Positions 44,863 through 54,136 of a stretch of 64,000 bases of DNA are shown piece after piece. The notes beneath the pieces were generated by a model. The model had not been told where the DNA came from. It saw only the letters and a program-made list of their open reading frames with translations, and made no database searches. This DNA is from Methanobacterium alkalithermotolerans. Its GTDB lineage: Archaea; Methanobacteriota; Methanobacteria; Methanobacteriales; Methanobacteriaceae. The position numbers and the translations under genes were made by a program. The DNA lies in the NCBI RefSeq assembly GCF_018141185.1, contig NZ_CP058560.1:186001-250000 (forward strand), given 5' to 3'. Every line of letters begins with the position of its first letter. Positions within the stretch are counted from its first letter, which is position 1.

Positions 44863-45600
44863 TTAGAAAGGAAAAACAGGGTTATTATCCAGATAAAAGA
44901 CTAAACCCATGGTTATTATCATAATTCCTAAAAATAGAACATCGTTTTTTCCTATAGTTAATTTTTTAAGGCTGCTACGTGATTTATTACTTTTAAAAGC
45001 TCTGGATTCAGCGGCTATGGCTATTTCATCCGATAGTTTAATACTACGAATTATGAGGGGAATGATTATCCCACGATAAATCATGGATGGTCTTCGGATA
45101 TAGTCCCATTTACTCAAATGAATCCCTCTTAATTTAAGGGATTGGAATATTGATTCTGCTTCCCGGGCCAGGGTGGGTATATAGCGCAGGGTTATGCCCA
45201 GGGTGAAGGTGATGGAAGTGGGTATCCTCATCTGCTGCAGTGACTGGGCAAATCTTTGGGGTGGGGTGGTAAAGGCAAATAATAAACCGGCACAGATGAT
45301 AATAAAAAATCGGGCCAAAAAGGGACTGAAATATTCCAGAGCATAATTAATATCCCGGGTTATAATAGCAGTAAGGGATATGGCTGCTGCTGCAAATATT
45401 AAAAAAAATCCCAACAAGGCAGATACCCTTTTTAAGGTTTTAGAAAAAGTCAGTAAAATGATAAGTCCTGCTCCTATACTTAAAAGAAGGAATATGTTGT
45501 TAATTATGGTACACATCAGGGTAATGGCCACCACCAGTATCAGTTTAGTCCGGGGATCCAACCGGTGAATCAGGGAATAGTCTGAGTCAAAATCTCCCAT
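44863..45600 (-). CDS. ECF transporter T component
   Basis: 245 aa with about five membrane segments. The CbiQ/EcfT coupling motifs are present as AESIFQSLKLRG and AIAAESRAFKS (two A-R-G-like helices that contact the ATPases). It links the S component to the fused ATPase. It is spaced 29 bases from the S gene. Confidence 0.9.
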   Translation of the reverse strand: MGDFDSDYSLIHRLDPRTKLILVVAITLMCTIINNIFLLLSIGAGLIILLTFSKTLKRVSALLGFFLIFAAAAISLTAIITRDINYALEYFSPFLARFFIIICAGLLFAFTTPPQRFAQSLQQMRIPTSITFTLGITLRYIPTLAREAESIFQSLKLRGIHLSKWDYIRRPSMIYRGIIIPLIIRSIKLSDEIAIAAESRAFKSNKSRSSLKKLTIGKNDVLFLGIMIITMGLVFYLDNNPVFPF

Positions 45601-45629
45601 AAAAGGTGAAAAGATGGTGGATAGTAGGT

Positions 45630-46187
45630 TTATTCCATCGCCCCCGCTTTTTTAAGTTCCACTGATATCCGGTACCCAATAAATCCTCCCCCGGCACCCA
45701 GTAAAGCTACTATAACTGCCGATACAATAATAATCATGGGGCTGAGGATATTGGTTGAAAAACCCAGGATGAAGGGAAAAGTTAAGATAACCAGGGTTTC
45801 CATAAATTTACCCACACCACATGCTCCTAAGAGTGAATTTCGGCTTCCATATTCTCCAAAGAATATTTTTGTGAATCCATCGGCAGCTATTCCCCCCAGT
45901 AGTGTGGCTGGAAGTAAGGGTAAAAATGCAGGTAAGATGAATCCACAGATGATACCATTTATTAATCCTATAATGGTGAAAGTTCCAATCTTTTTTACTT
46001 TAGAAAGACCAATGGCAATAACTATGGATACAAAAAAGGCAGATACAATTGATTTTAAAGGATCAATAGGTGTAAGGGCAGATATCCCCAGAATTGTTAT
46101 GGTTTGCACGATATACATTAAAGCTATGATTATTCCAATAAAAGAAAGGTCTCTTGTGGTGAATCTTCCAGTTGAATTTTTATTCAT
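45630..46187 (-). CDS. ECF transporter S component, unknown substrate
   Basis: 185 aa with six hydrophobic segments, as in S components. It starts MNKNSTGRFTTRDLSFIGII; GGAGG lies seven bases upstream, and the ATG overlaps the TGA of the ChlI-ChlD-like gene (ATGA). It does not look like CbiM (the usual cobalt S protein, whose N-terminal metal loop is absent). The substrate is therefore not set by sequence. Operon context suggests a tetrapyrrole precursor, corrinoid or metal complex. Confidence 0.8.
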   Translation of the reverse strand: MNKNSTGRFTTRDLSFIGIIIALMYIVQTITILGISALTPIDPLKSIVSAFFVSIVIAIGLSKVKKIGTFTIIGLINGIICGFILPAFLPLLPATLLGGIAADGFTKIFFGEYGSRNSLLGACGVGKFMETLVILTFPFILGFSTNILSPMIIIVSAVIVALLGAGGGFIGYRISVELKKAGAME

Positions 46188-47977
46188 ATTATTTCCTCCA
46201 GATAGAAGCAGGGTGACAGGAAGCAATCTGCCACTTCCTCCAGGATGCCCATACTTCGGTTTTTGGTTTCAGCATTGACAAATACCATATTAATGTTTTT
46301 ATTAAATTGTGAGAGCTTTCTCAGGTCCTCTTCCAGGTTGGATTCCATGAAGACATTACATCGACCATCAGAAATCACCACCAGGGTAGGTGTAACATTT
46401 TTTTCATCCTGGAGTATTTCCAGAGCCTGGTAAATAGCAGGAGTTAAGGGAGTCTTACCTCCGGTAGGTAGTTTTTCCAGGGCCTCTTCAATACGCTGTA
46501 CATCCCGGGTGGGTGCTGATAATAGTTGTGCTTCATCACCCCGGAAGGCCATGAGGGCTATCTTATTTTTCTTTTCATATGATTCCTTGAGGAGTAACCA
46601 GGAAAGGGATTTGGCCAGTCTTATTTTTTTCTCCAATCCCATGGATGATGATGAATCCAGTAGAATCAAATAAAGGGCATCACCCCGGGAAACCCTGACC
46701 TTTTCCATTAAGTGTTCTGGTAGAACCTCCAGTTTGCCATTTTCTCTTATGGCTTTTTTAATGGTGGCATCAATGGCCACACTGGTAGGCTTTGAGTTTT
46801 CCCGGGCTTTAATGTATTTACCCCTATCTCCCACTACCGGAGAGTTACTTTTTCCTTGAATGGCGCTGAAGGCTTTTTTTTGGTTAATATCTTTTTTTAT
46901 CCTTTTTTTCTTCTCGAAATCGAAAATTTCTTCTTTTTGGTGATTTTGCTGCTGGATAATCTGCTCCAGGGTTTTAAGATTTAGTTCCTCTTCTTTTTCG
47001 AAAGGCAGTTGCTTCATCCGGTGTTTAAGGGCCATTATAGCTGCTTCTTTCACATCTTCAGCTGTGACATCCTTTCTACCATCCAGGGCCGCCAGTGCCC
47101 GGGATGTTTTTTCCATAACAATATCTGCCCGATGGGTCTTAATTCCCAGCCCCGTGGTTATATCCACGATCATCTCCAGCATATCTTCTGAAATCTTAAC
47201 CAAGGGCAATTGCTCTTTGGCCTGGATAATTTGCTCTTCTAGTTTTTTTTGCTTTTTAAGGAACCTATTTTCAAATAACCAGGGGTCTGTATCAAATTCT
47301 CGGCGATACTCCATGATTTTAAGGCGTTCTTTTTTGGTATTGAGAGCCTGGATATCAACACTCAGACCAAAACGATCCATGATTTGAGGTCTTAGCTCTC
47401 CTTCTTCCGGGTTCATGGTTCCCACCAGTATGAAGCGGGATGGGTGGTAGATGGATATTCCTTCCCTTTCCACGATATTTACCCCCATGGCTGCTGAATC
47501 CAGTAAAACATTAACCAGGTGTTCATCCAGCAGGTTAACTTCATCAATGTAGAGTATGTTACGATTAGCCCGTGCAAGAATACCCGGTTCTAATGCTTTA
47601 TTACCCTCTTCCAAGACTTTTTTAATATTTATACTGCCAATTACCATGTCTTCTGTGGCCGATATGGGTAAATCAATAATTTCCATGGGTTTTTTCTGTG
47701 AAGGGAGTTTTCCATTTTTTTTGTGTTTTTCCTGACAATCAGGACACATCAATTTTAATTCCCGGGGATGGCAGTTAAAGGGGCATTCCGAGACTACTTC
47801 CAGGGAAGGTAAAAGATGAGATAGAGATCTAACAGCAGTAGACTTTCCAGTACCTTTATCTCCTTTGATGAGAACTCCCCCAATACCCGGATCAACTGCA
47901 TTAATAAGTAACGCTTTTTTAAACGAATCCTGCCCCACCAGGGCTGTAAAGGGGAATATTACAAATTTGTGATGCAT
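46184..47977 (-). CDS. ChlI-ChlD-like chelatase AAA+ and VWA subunit
   Basis: 597 aa. A ChlI-type AAA+ domain has Walker A GDKGTGKSTAVRSL (about 39-52), a Cys cluster (CPFNC, CPDC) that may bind zinc or an iron-sulfur cluster, and Walker B region ILYIDEVNLL. After a charged linker, a VWA domain has the MIDAS motif LLDSSSSMG (about 430). ChlI and ChlD are separate in plants and bacteria; the fusion is common in archaea. It is the motor for CobN. The start follows GGTGAT. It heads the operon and overlaps the S component by 4 bp. Confidence 0.92.
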   Translation of the reverse strand: MHHKFVIFPFTALVGQDSFKKALLINAVDPGIGGVLIKGDKGTGKSTAVRSLSHLLPSLEVVSECPFNCHPRELKLMCPDCQEKHKKNGKLPSQKKPMEIIDLPISATEDMVIGSINIKKVLEEGNKALEPGILARANRNILYIDEVNLLDEHLVNVLLDSAAMGVNIVEREGISIYHPSRFILVGTMNPEEGELRPQIMDRFGLSVDIQALNTKKERLKIMEYRREFDTDPWLFENRFLKKQKKLEEQIIQAKEQLPLVKISEDMLEMIVDITTGLGIKTHRADIVMEKTSRALAALDGRKDVTAEDVKEAAIMALKHRMKQLPFEKEEELNLKTLEQIIQQQNHQKEEIFDFEKKKRIKKDINQKKAFSAIQGKSNSPVVGDRGKYIKARENSKPTSVAIDATIKKAIRENGKLEVLPEHLMEKVRVSRGDALYLILLDSSSSMGLEKKIRLAKSLSWLLLKESYEKKNKIALMAFRGDEAQLLSAPTRDVQRIEEALEKLPTGGKTPLTPAIYQALEILQDEKNVTPTLVVISDGRCNVFMESNLEEDLRKLSQFNKNINMVFVNAETKNRSMGILEEVADCFLSPCFYLEEII

Positions 47978-48157
47978 CGATTATCACCTTTTTTACCTGA
48001 ACTAATGCTAAGCAACTTTAATCACTGTTTTTCTAATTTGAAGTAAATTTAAAGTAATACTCTATATAATATTTTCTCCATCTCAATTATTATTACAAAT
48101 CAAATGAAACATGCTTCCACAGTAATAATGATTCAAAAAATTAATACTTTCAGTACG

Positions 48158-48170
48158 TTAATATATAAAA
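48158..48170 (+). promoter_or_regulatory. TATA box of the small-RNA candidate
   Basis: TTAATATATAAAA, a good archaeal TATA. A start about 25 bases downstream would fall at 48188-48192, just before the first stem of the structured element. Confidence 0.5.
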
Positions 48171-48189
48171 GAGTTAATAATAGGGCAGT

Positions 48190-48277
48190 AAAATACCACT
48201 TTAATAGATAGTTATCTAATGAATTACTGCTTCGTAGCAGTAAGGAGTGGTAAATTAATAATACTTTTTTTATTTTA
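48190..48277 (+). ncRNA. candidate structured small RNA, three-way junction
   Basis: Closing stem TACCACT (48194-48200) pairs with AGTGGTA (48246-48252). Inside it are two hairpins, TAGAT-AGTT-ATCTA near 48205-48218 and TTACTGCT-TCGT-AGCAGTAA (48224-48243, perfect 8 bp). A T-run (48265-48277) follows as terminator. With the TATA box upstream this is a complete transcription unit of about 85 bases and no frame. No known RNA family is recognised. The rest of 47978-48361 is AT-rich. Confidence 0.5.
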
Positions 48278-48361
48278 CACCGGTAGATTATAATAAGATT
48301 AGTTCTATCTCTTTTTAGTCAAATTAAAAATTAGTAAAAAAAATCTGAATTTAAATGGATA

Positions 48362-49492
48362 TTAGTTAACCTTCAAAAAATCATCCAAACGTTTTAAGGC
48401 ATTTAATCTGATTTTAGAATCTAATTTACTATTGTCCAGTGCATCCTGCAGAGTCTGGATGGAATTATCATAAGTTTTTTTATCTACTGGGTAGGGAAAA
48501 CCATCCTTGCCTCCGTGGGTGAAACTGTATTTGACTGGATCTTCCCAGCTGGCTGGTTCTCCATATATCAAATCAGAAATAAGAGCCAGGGCCCTTATTT
48601 TTTTAGGTCCCATACCCTTTAACATTATCAATTCTTCATAATTTTCCGGCTGAATTTGCCAGGCTTTTTCCAGAACCTCAAAGTCCTTGCTGCTAAGGTC
48701 CATATCCAGAACAGGATGATGGGCAGGCATATCCAGTTTTTTTGGAGGAATAGTAAAATCTGTTAGCAGTGATTGGGAATTTTTATTCTTAAAATATTTT
48801 TGCAGATGGCGGGGTCCATCACAGATTAAATCCACACTTATATCCCGGGTGTTTTTACTAAATTTAGAGGTCATATCCAGGGTTTCTGATTCTTTTTGGT
48901 CGCAGGATATGGCACTGTGAGGTTCTTCCAGGTAATCCTCCACCAAAGACCCCAGCCAGTGATAGCGACGGGCATAATTATTCTTCTGGTTCATTCCCTG
49001 TTGTACCACCGCCCAGTTACCATTTTCATTTAAAAAAAAGCTGTGTTGATATAACTGGTAGCCATCCTGTATACAGGAGTTATCAATTTTAGCAGTTAAT
49101 TTACTGGATAAAATGAGTTTTTCACCCTGGTAACTGTTTATGGTGAAAACATCCAGGGCTTCTTCTATCTCCTGAGGAGTCTTTCGGGAGTGCTTACCCT
49201 TACCCCCCAGTACCAGAACTCCCTGATTTCCTCCAAGAAGAGCAGATTTTAAAGCAGCGCAGGTAGTGGTGGTGGTACCAGAGGAGTGCCAGTCAAAACC
49301 AAGAACGCAGGATAGTGCCTGAAAATAAAAGGGGTTGGAAATGCGATTTAAAAATTCATCCGTCCCATATTCTTCAATGGTGGCCTGGCTAATAACCCCG
49401 GCCAGTTTAATCATACGGGTAAATAGCCAGGAAGGGGGATGGCCCCCATGTAATGGTAAATGGGCGATTCCTTTTTTTTGCATCTGAATCAT
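48362..49492 (-). CDS. DUF763 domain protein
   Basis: 376 aa. The DUF763 pattern is clear at the N-terminus (KKGIAHLPLHGGHPPSWLF, FDWHSSGTTTTTCAAL, LGGKGKHSRKTP). A helix-hairpin-helix-like segment (LKGMGPKKIRALA) lies near 285-300, suggesting DNA contact. Function is unknown in archaea and bacteria. Its ATG directly follows the TAA of the response regulator upstream, so they share a message; a second ATG is three codons in. Confidence 0.85.
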   Translation of the reverse strand: MIQMQKKGIAHLPLHGGHPPSWLFTRMIKLAGVISQATIEEYGTDEFLNRISNPFYFQALSCVLGFDWHSSGTTTTTCAALKSALLGGNQGVLVLGGKGKHSRKTPQEIEEALDVFTINSYQGEKLILSSKLTAKIDNSCIQDGYQLYQHSFFLNENGNWAVVQQGMNQKNNYARRYHWLGSLVEDYLEEPHSAISCDQKESETLDMTSKFSKNTRDISVDLICDGPRHLQKYFKNKNSQSLLTDFTIPPKKLDMPAHHPVLDMDLSSKDFEVLEKAWQIQPENYEELIMLKGMGPKKIRALALISDLIYGEPASWEDPVKYSFTHGGKDGFPYPVDKKTYDNSIQTLQDALDNSKLDSKIRLNALKRLDDFLKVN

Positions 49493-50344
49493 TTATAAAT
49501 TAAAAGAAAATATACAGCTGGGAGATCCAGAGGCAATAGTGGACCGGCGATTAATCTCCCCTTCCAGATTGGTCCATTTAAAACTGCGGTTAATCATGGA
49601 CTGGCAATTTAAACAGAATATGGGGTTTTTACAGGATTCATCTATCCAGGGGCAGTTGTCAAATTCTATAAAAAAGCTGGTGGTTTCAGATTTTAATCCT
49701 ATTCTGATACCTAAATCAGAAAAAACCGAGGTAATCCAATCCACATATGCTTCAAAGATTTCTTCTGCAGAGTCATAATCAATACTATTATCGGAAAGTG
49801 CTTTATCAAAACCCGGTCTCATATCTAATTCCATTCTATCTGCAAATACATTGGCCAGTAATTTGCGCATTTCAGTTTCATCCGGAGTGGTTGATCCCGG
49901 CATGGCCCGTAGAATGAAATCATAAAAGTCGGCTAGAATCCTTTTTTTCAATATTTCATTTTGTTTTTTAGAAGAAGCATGTTTATATATTGCCATTTCG
50001 ATATTAGCATTAATTTCACTTGATTTGAAAGGTTTTATTATGTATCCATAGGGTTCTGTTACCTTGGCCCGGGAAAGCATCTCTTCATCAGCATAGGCAG
50101 TCAGATATATCACCGGTATATCCTGCTTTTTTCTTATTATCTGGGTGGCCTCAATACCATCGATTTCACCTTTTAACACAATATCCATTAAAATAATTTC
50201 AGGATGATTTTCTCGGGCAGATTTTATTGCATCTTCCCCGGTGGCCACCATATCCACCACACTATGGCCTAAATTTTGAAGCTTATGTTTAATACCCATG
50301 GCCACAATACTCTCATCTTCCACCACTAATACTCTTGCACCCAT
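49493..50344 (-). CDS. response regulator with methanogen output domain
   Basis: 283 aa. A receiver domain occupies 4-120 (phospho-acceptor D54 in ILMDIVLKG). The C-terminal 150 residues have the pattern of the methanogen output domain MetOD1, with a Cys-rich part (CPWIDESCKNPIFCLNCQ). The output mode is not known. It is likely co-transcribed with DUF763 and may receive phosphate from the hybrid kinase 78 bp upstream on the same strand. Confidence 0.85.
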   Translation of the reverse strand: MGARVLVVEDESIVAMGIKHKLQNLGHSVVDMVATGEDAIKSARENHPEIILMDIVLKGEIDGIEATQIIRKKQDIPVIYLTAYADEEMLSRAKVTEPYGYIIKPFKSSEINANIEMAIYKHASSKKQNEILKKRILADFYDFILRAMPGSTTPDETEMRKLLANVFADRMELDMRPGFDKALSDNSIDYDSAEEIFEAYVDWITSVFSDLGIRIGLKSETTSFFIEFDNCPWIDESCKNPIFCLNCQSMINRSFKWTNLEGEINRRSTIASGSPSCIFSFNL

Positions 50345-50422
50345 TAATTACACTCCTATAATATTTTTTATGGAAATTCAATTATAATCAGGATAATTAG
50401 TCAATTTAATATAGGTAACCGC

Positions 50423-52213
50423 TTATATTCTCTTTTTATATTTAAGTTCTTTAAACAGTATCCGGTAACTGGAAGGTCTTTCAATCTCCAGTTTGCCATC
50501 GATTTGATTAACCAGGTTATTTACTATCTGTAAACCCAGGGTATCAGTTTTTCGAATATCCAGATTCTGAGGAAGACCAATACCATCGTCAAATATCTCC
50601 AGAGAGTAATTACCATCACTTAGCTTGTGTAAAGAAACATTAATTTTTCCCTCACCCTCAGGGAAGGCATATTTCAGGGAATTGGAAACCAGTTCATTTA
50701 TAATAAAACCACAGGGTATGGCGGTATCTATCCCCATGGAAACATCATCCACATCAAGTACCGGTTCAATCAGTTCTTTATCAGTCCCATAGGAAAAAAA
50801 GAGGTCACTTACCAATGTTTGCACATAATCCGGTAAATTTATCCGGGATATCTCCTGGGACTGGTACAATTTTTCATGTATTAAGGCCATGGATTGTATA
50901 CGGTTCTGGCTCTCTTTATATAAATCAATGACTTTCTGGTCTTTAATTTGAGCAGACTGCAAAGTTAAGAGTGTGGATATGATTTGTAGGTTATTTTTCA
51001 CCCGGTGGTGGATTTCCCTTAAAAGGAGTTCTTTTTCCTTTAATGACCTTTTAATTTTATTTTCTGCAATCTTTCTATCGGTGATATCCATAAATGATAT
51101 CAAACCCTGATTGGTGCCAGGTATCATATCAAAATTTGCAAAGAAATTTTTTTTCTCACCATCTTTATTTACCAGGCTAACCTCGTAGTTTTTAGGTATG
51201 GCTGATGAATTAAGGCGTAAAATACGGTGATAGCCTTCCATCCTTTCAATATCTTCTGGTGCCACAAAATCAAGCCAGCTGAGCTTACACTCAACTTCTT
51301 TTTGACTGTATCCTGAAAATTTTAAAAATTCACTATTCACCAGAGATATGGTCATATCTTTTTCAAAAATTAAAGTTAGAGTACCGGTATTTTCAAATAT
51401 GGCCCGGTATTTGCTTTCAGAATCTTTTAGTGCTTTTTCTGCTTTTTTTTGCCGGGTGATATCCCTTCCCACACCTACAATGGATATCACTTTACCCTCC
51501 TTATCCAGAACAGCTTTGTTGGCCCAGGAAATACATCGTGTTCCATCTTTGGTGAAGATTTCCTGTTCAATTAAACCAGAATATGGAGCTTTGCACAGGC
51601 GTTCTAAGAAGTTCTGCATTATATGACGATTATTATGAGGAAGTAGATTTAGAAAATTCTCTCCCAGGAGATCCTCTTCTTTTTGGGAGAAGATTTCACA
51701 AAATGATTTGCTTATAAATAATAGCCTTCCCTCCAAGTCCAGTTTTATTATAAGATCGGTCTGGTTTTCCACCAGTAACCGGTATTCTTCTTCCCTTTTT
51801 TTTAAAGCTTTTTCGGCAATTTGCCTTTCCCTTTGTTCTTCAGATTCTTTTAATGCCCTTATAACTGAGTGAGGAAGTTTAGATAGATTATTTTTCAGTA
51901 CATAATCTGTAGCACCTTCTTTAAGCATTTCTACAGCGAAATCCTCCCCAATTTTACCACTTACAAAAATAAAAGGGATGTGAGGTGATTTCTCCAGGGT
52001 GATTTTCAATGCAGATAAACCATCAAAATGGGGTAGAGAATGGTCCGCCAGTATAATATCCGGTTTAAAAACAAAAAGAGCATTTAAAAAATCATTTTCT
52101 GTATCCACAATGAGGGGAATGTAATTTAATCCTTCCTTTTTTAGTTCCCTCTCCACCAGTTCAGCATCTAAAGGAACGTCCTCTAGAATTAAAACCTTTA
52201 TTTTATCTTTCAT
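50423..52213 (-). CDS. hybrid kinase, receiver-PAS-PAS-HisKA_2
   Basis: 596 aa, soluble. Receiver at 5-125 with D57; PAS at about 145-265 and 270-390; HisKA_2-type LLREIHHRVKNNLQI from about 396; HATPase_c with N box NELVSNSLKYAF and G box DDGIGLP. The receiver is at the N-terminus, so the kinase may itself be controlled by another kinase. It is in a cluster of four two-component genes on one strand; the product of 52254-52697 is a possible partner. Confidence 0.88.
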   Translation of the reverse strand: MKDKIKVLILEDVPLDAELVERELKKEGLNYIPLIVDTENDFLNALFVFKPDIILADHSLPHFDGLSALKITLEKSPHIPFIFVSGKIGEDFAVEMLKEGATDYVLKNNLSKLPHSVIRALKESEEQRERQIAEKALKKREEEYRLLVENQTDLIIKLDLEGRLLFISKSFCEIFSQKEEDLLGENFLNLLPHNNRHIMQNFLERLCKAPYSGLIEQEIFTKDGTRCISWANKAVLDKEGKVISIVGVGRDITRQKKAEKALKDSESKYRAIFENTGTLTLIFEKDMTISLVNSEFLKFSGYSQKEVECKLSWLDFVAPEDIERMEGYHRILRLNSSAIPKNYEVSLVNKDGEKKNFFANFDMIPGTNQGLISFMDITDRKIAENKIKRSLKEKELLLREIHHRVKNNLQIISTLLTLQSAQIKDQKVIDLYKESQNRIQSMALIHEKLYQSQEISRINLPDYVQTLVSDLFFSYGTDKELIEPVLDVDDVSMGIDTAIPCGFIINELVSNSLKYAFPEGEGKINVSLHKLSDGNYSLEIFDDGIGLPQNLDIRKTDTLGLQIVNNLVNQIDGKLEIERPSSYRILFKELKYKKRI

Positions 52214-52253
52214 TTACAGCCTCATATTTCCCCAAATAATGATCTATCAGTTC

Positions 52254-52697
52254 TTATACAGCAGGAGGGTTGTTTATGAGCATCCAGTAAAGTCCCAGGG
52301 TGGATACAGCATCTATGAATTCATCAAATTCTACAGGTTTACTGACATAGCTATTGACTCCCAGTTCATAGCTTTCCACAATATCCCGGTCTTCCTGGGA
52401 GGAGGTCAATACCACTACCGGTATTTTACGGGTGTTTTCCTGGGCTTTAATTTTTTGTAAGACCTCCAGTCCATCTACCTTGGGCATTCTCAAATCCAGT
52501 AAAATCAATTTAGGTAAGTCTTCTGGATTTCTATGGGAATAATCCCCTTGAGCAAAAATGAAGTCCAGGGCTTCTGCTCCATCTTTAACCCAGGCCACCT
52601 GGTTTGCCAGATTTTTTCTCTTTAGCGCCCGCATGGTTAATTCCGCATCAGTGGGATTATCTTCCACCAGTAATATTTCCACTTCATCAAAACCCAT
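52254..52697 (-). CDS. Rcp1-like single-domain response regulator
   Basis: 147 aa, one receiver domain with D68 (LILLDLRMPKVDG), K (SKPVEF), and an extended loop (GDYSHRNPEDLPK) typical of the Rcp1-like group associated with phytochrome-type kinases. It has no output domain, so it acts by protein contact. It is 40 bp from the hybrid kinase gene and 178 bp from the membrane kinase gene. Confidence 0.9.
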   Translation of the reverse strand: MGFDEVEILLVEDNPTDAELTMRALKRKNLANQVAWVKDGAEALDFIFAQGDYSHRNPEDLPKLILLDLRMPKVDGLEVLQKIKAQENTRKIPVVVLTSSQEDRDIVESYELGVNSYVSKPVEFDEFIDAVSTLGLYWMLINNPPAV

Positions 52698-52875
52698 TAA
52701 ATCACCTTTTTTAGTTTATTTTGATATCATACTAATTATTTATAATAAAGTGAGTATTAATTTATTTTTATTATCTAATATTTATCACTTCATTTTTGTT
52801 TGGAGAAAATATGTCAGTCCCTTCGATTATTTTAAAGTATTATAATTTTTTTTAAAATATTCTTCCATCCCGGCA

Positions 52876-53964
52876 TTATTCATTTTCATGTGGCAGGGTA
52901 AAAAATATGGTGGCTCCTTCATCAACTGCTCCTTCACCCCATACTCTTCCATGGTGACGTTTAATTACTCTCTGTACAATGGATAGGCCTACTCCTGTGC
53001 CTTCAAATTCTTCCGGGCTATGTAATCTCTGGAATAGTCCAAATAATTTATTTATATACTTCATATTAAAACCAGCCCCATTATCCTTAACAAAATAGGT
53101 GGTTTCCTTTTTACCCTCTTCAAAACCCACTATTATTTCGGCAGGATTTTTATTACGGGTGAATTTAATAGCATTGCCAATAAGGTTGCTGAATACCTGA
53201 TATAAAAGTGCCCGGTCACCATAGGCAGGAGGAAGATCTTCTACTATGAAATTTATTTTTCTGCCCTCGGTCTGGTTATCAAATTCTCTATAAACAGATT
53301 CTACCAGGCTTTTTATGTCCACATCCCCCTCTTTCATTTCCTGTCTACCAGCACGGGATAAAAGGAGAATATCATCAATTAACTGGCCCATCTTTTTTGT
53401 ATTTTCCCGTATGATATTTAAAAGCCGTATTCCCTCTTCATCAAGGGTTTCCTCATAGTCTTCAACCATTATTCTTGAAAATCCATCTATGGCTCTTAAA
53501 GGCACTCTTAAATCATGGGATACTGAATAAGCAAAAGATTCCAGTTCCTGGTTGGCATCTTCTAATTTTTCTGCCTGTTCTTTTAGCTGTTCATTTAAGC
53601 TGCTCAGGCTTCTTACCTTTTCTATCCTCTCAGATAGTAGAGCCACCATAACCACAATCAGCATAAGGGAAATCAAACGGAAAAGACTATCAGAAATATC
53701 ATATCCTAAAGTACTGGATAAAGGCTGGAGTATGATTAATATAATGGCCACTGCAATAGGTATAACTATTAAAAACCTCTTACGAGACCCAGACATACCC
53801 ATTACCAGGGGAAAAGTTAAAAAAGCAGAATAAGACTCTCCAGGATTAAGAAAATAAGAAAAATCAAGGGGATTATAAAAATTAAAAACCATAAGCCCCA
53901 AACCAAATAAAATAATAGCGAAACTACCCCTAAAGACAGGGGAATGATGGTAATTAGAAATCAT
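52876..53964 (-). CDS. membrane sensor histidine kinase
   Basis: 362 aa. Four hydrophobic segments in the first 110 residues, a coiled coil (about 118-140), then HisKA with H150 in SVSHDLRVPLRAIDGF, and HATPase_c with N box (NLIGNAIKFTR), G1 (DNGAGF) and G2 (GTGVGLSIV). This is the classical, bacteriophytochrome-like type and differs from the three HisKA_2 kinases in the window. It likely pairs with the Rcp1-like regulator next door. The signal is unknown. Confidence 0.9.
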   Translation of the reverse strand: MISNYHHSPVFRGSFAIILFGLGLMVFNFYNPLDFSYFLNPGESYSAFLTFPLVMGMSGSRKRFLIVIPIAVAIILIILQPLSSTLGYDISDSLFRLISLMLIVVMVALLSERIEKVRSLSSLNEQLKEQAEKLEDANQELESFAYSVSHDLRVPLRAIDGFSRIMVEDYEETLDEEGIRLLNIIRENTKKMGQLIDDILLLSRAGRQEMKEGDVDIKSLVESVYREFDNQTEGRKINFIVEDLPPAYGDRALLYQVFSNLIGNAIKFTRNKNPAEIIVGFEEGKKETTYFVKDNGAGFNMKYINKLFGLFQRLHSPEEFEGTGVGLSIVQRVIKRHHGRVWGEGAVDEGATIFFTLPHENE

Positions 53965-54136
53965 AACTATAGTATATCTTTTTAATTAATAATAATTTAC
54001 TATAAGTTCTTTAAATAGGGTATTATATGAGAAAAAGAGCAGGCGGGTTTATATAAAACCTTTAATTTTTTTATAAAAAATATGAAACCAGTAATAATAA
54101 AAAAAGTTAAATAATATCTTAAAATAATTAAGGGAG

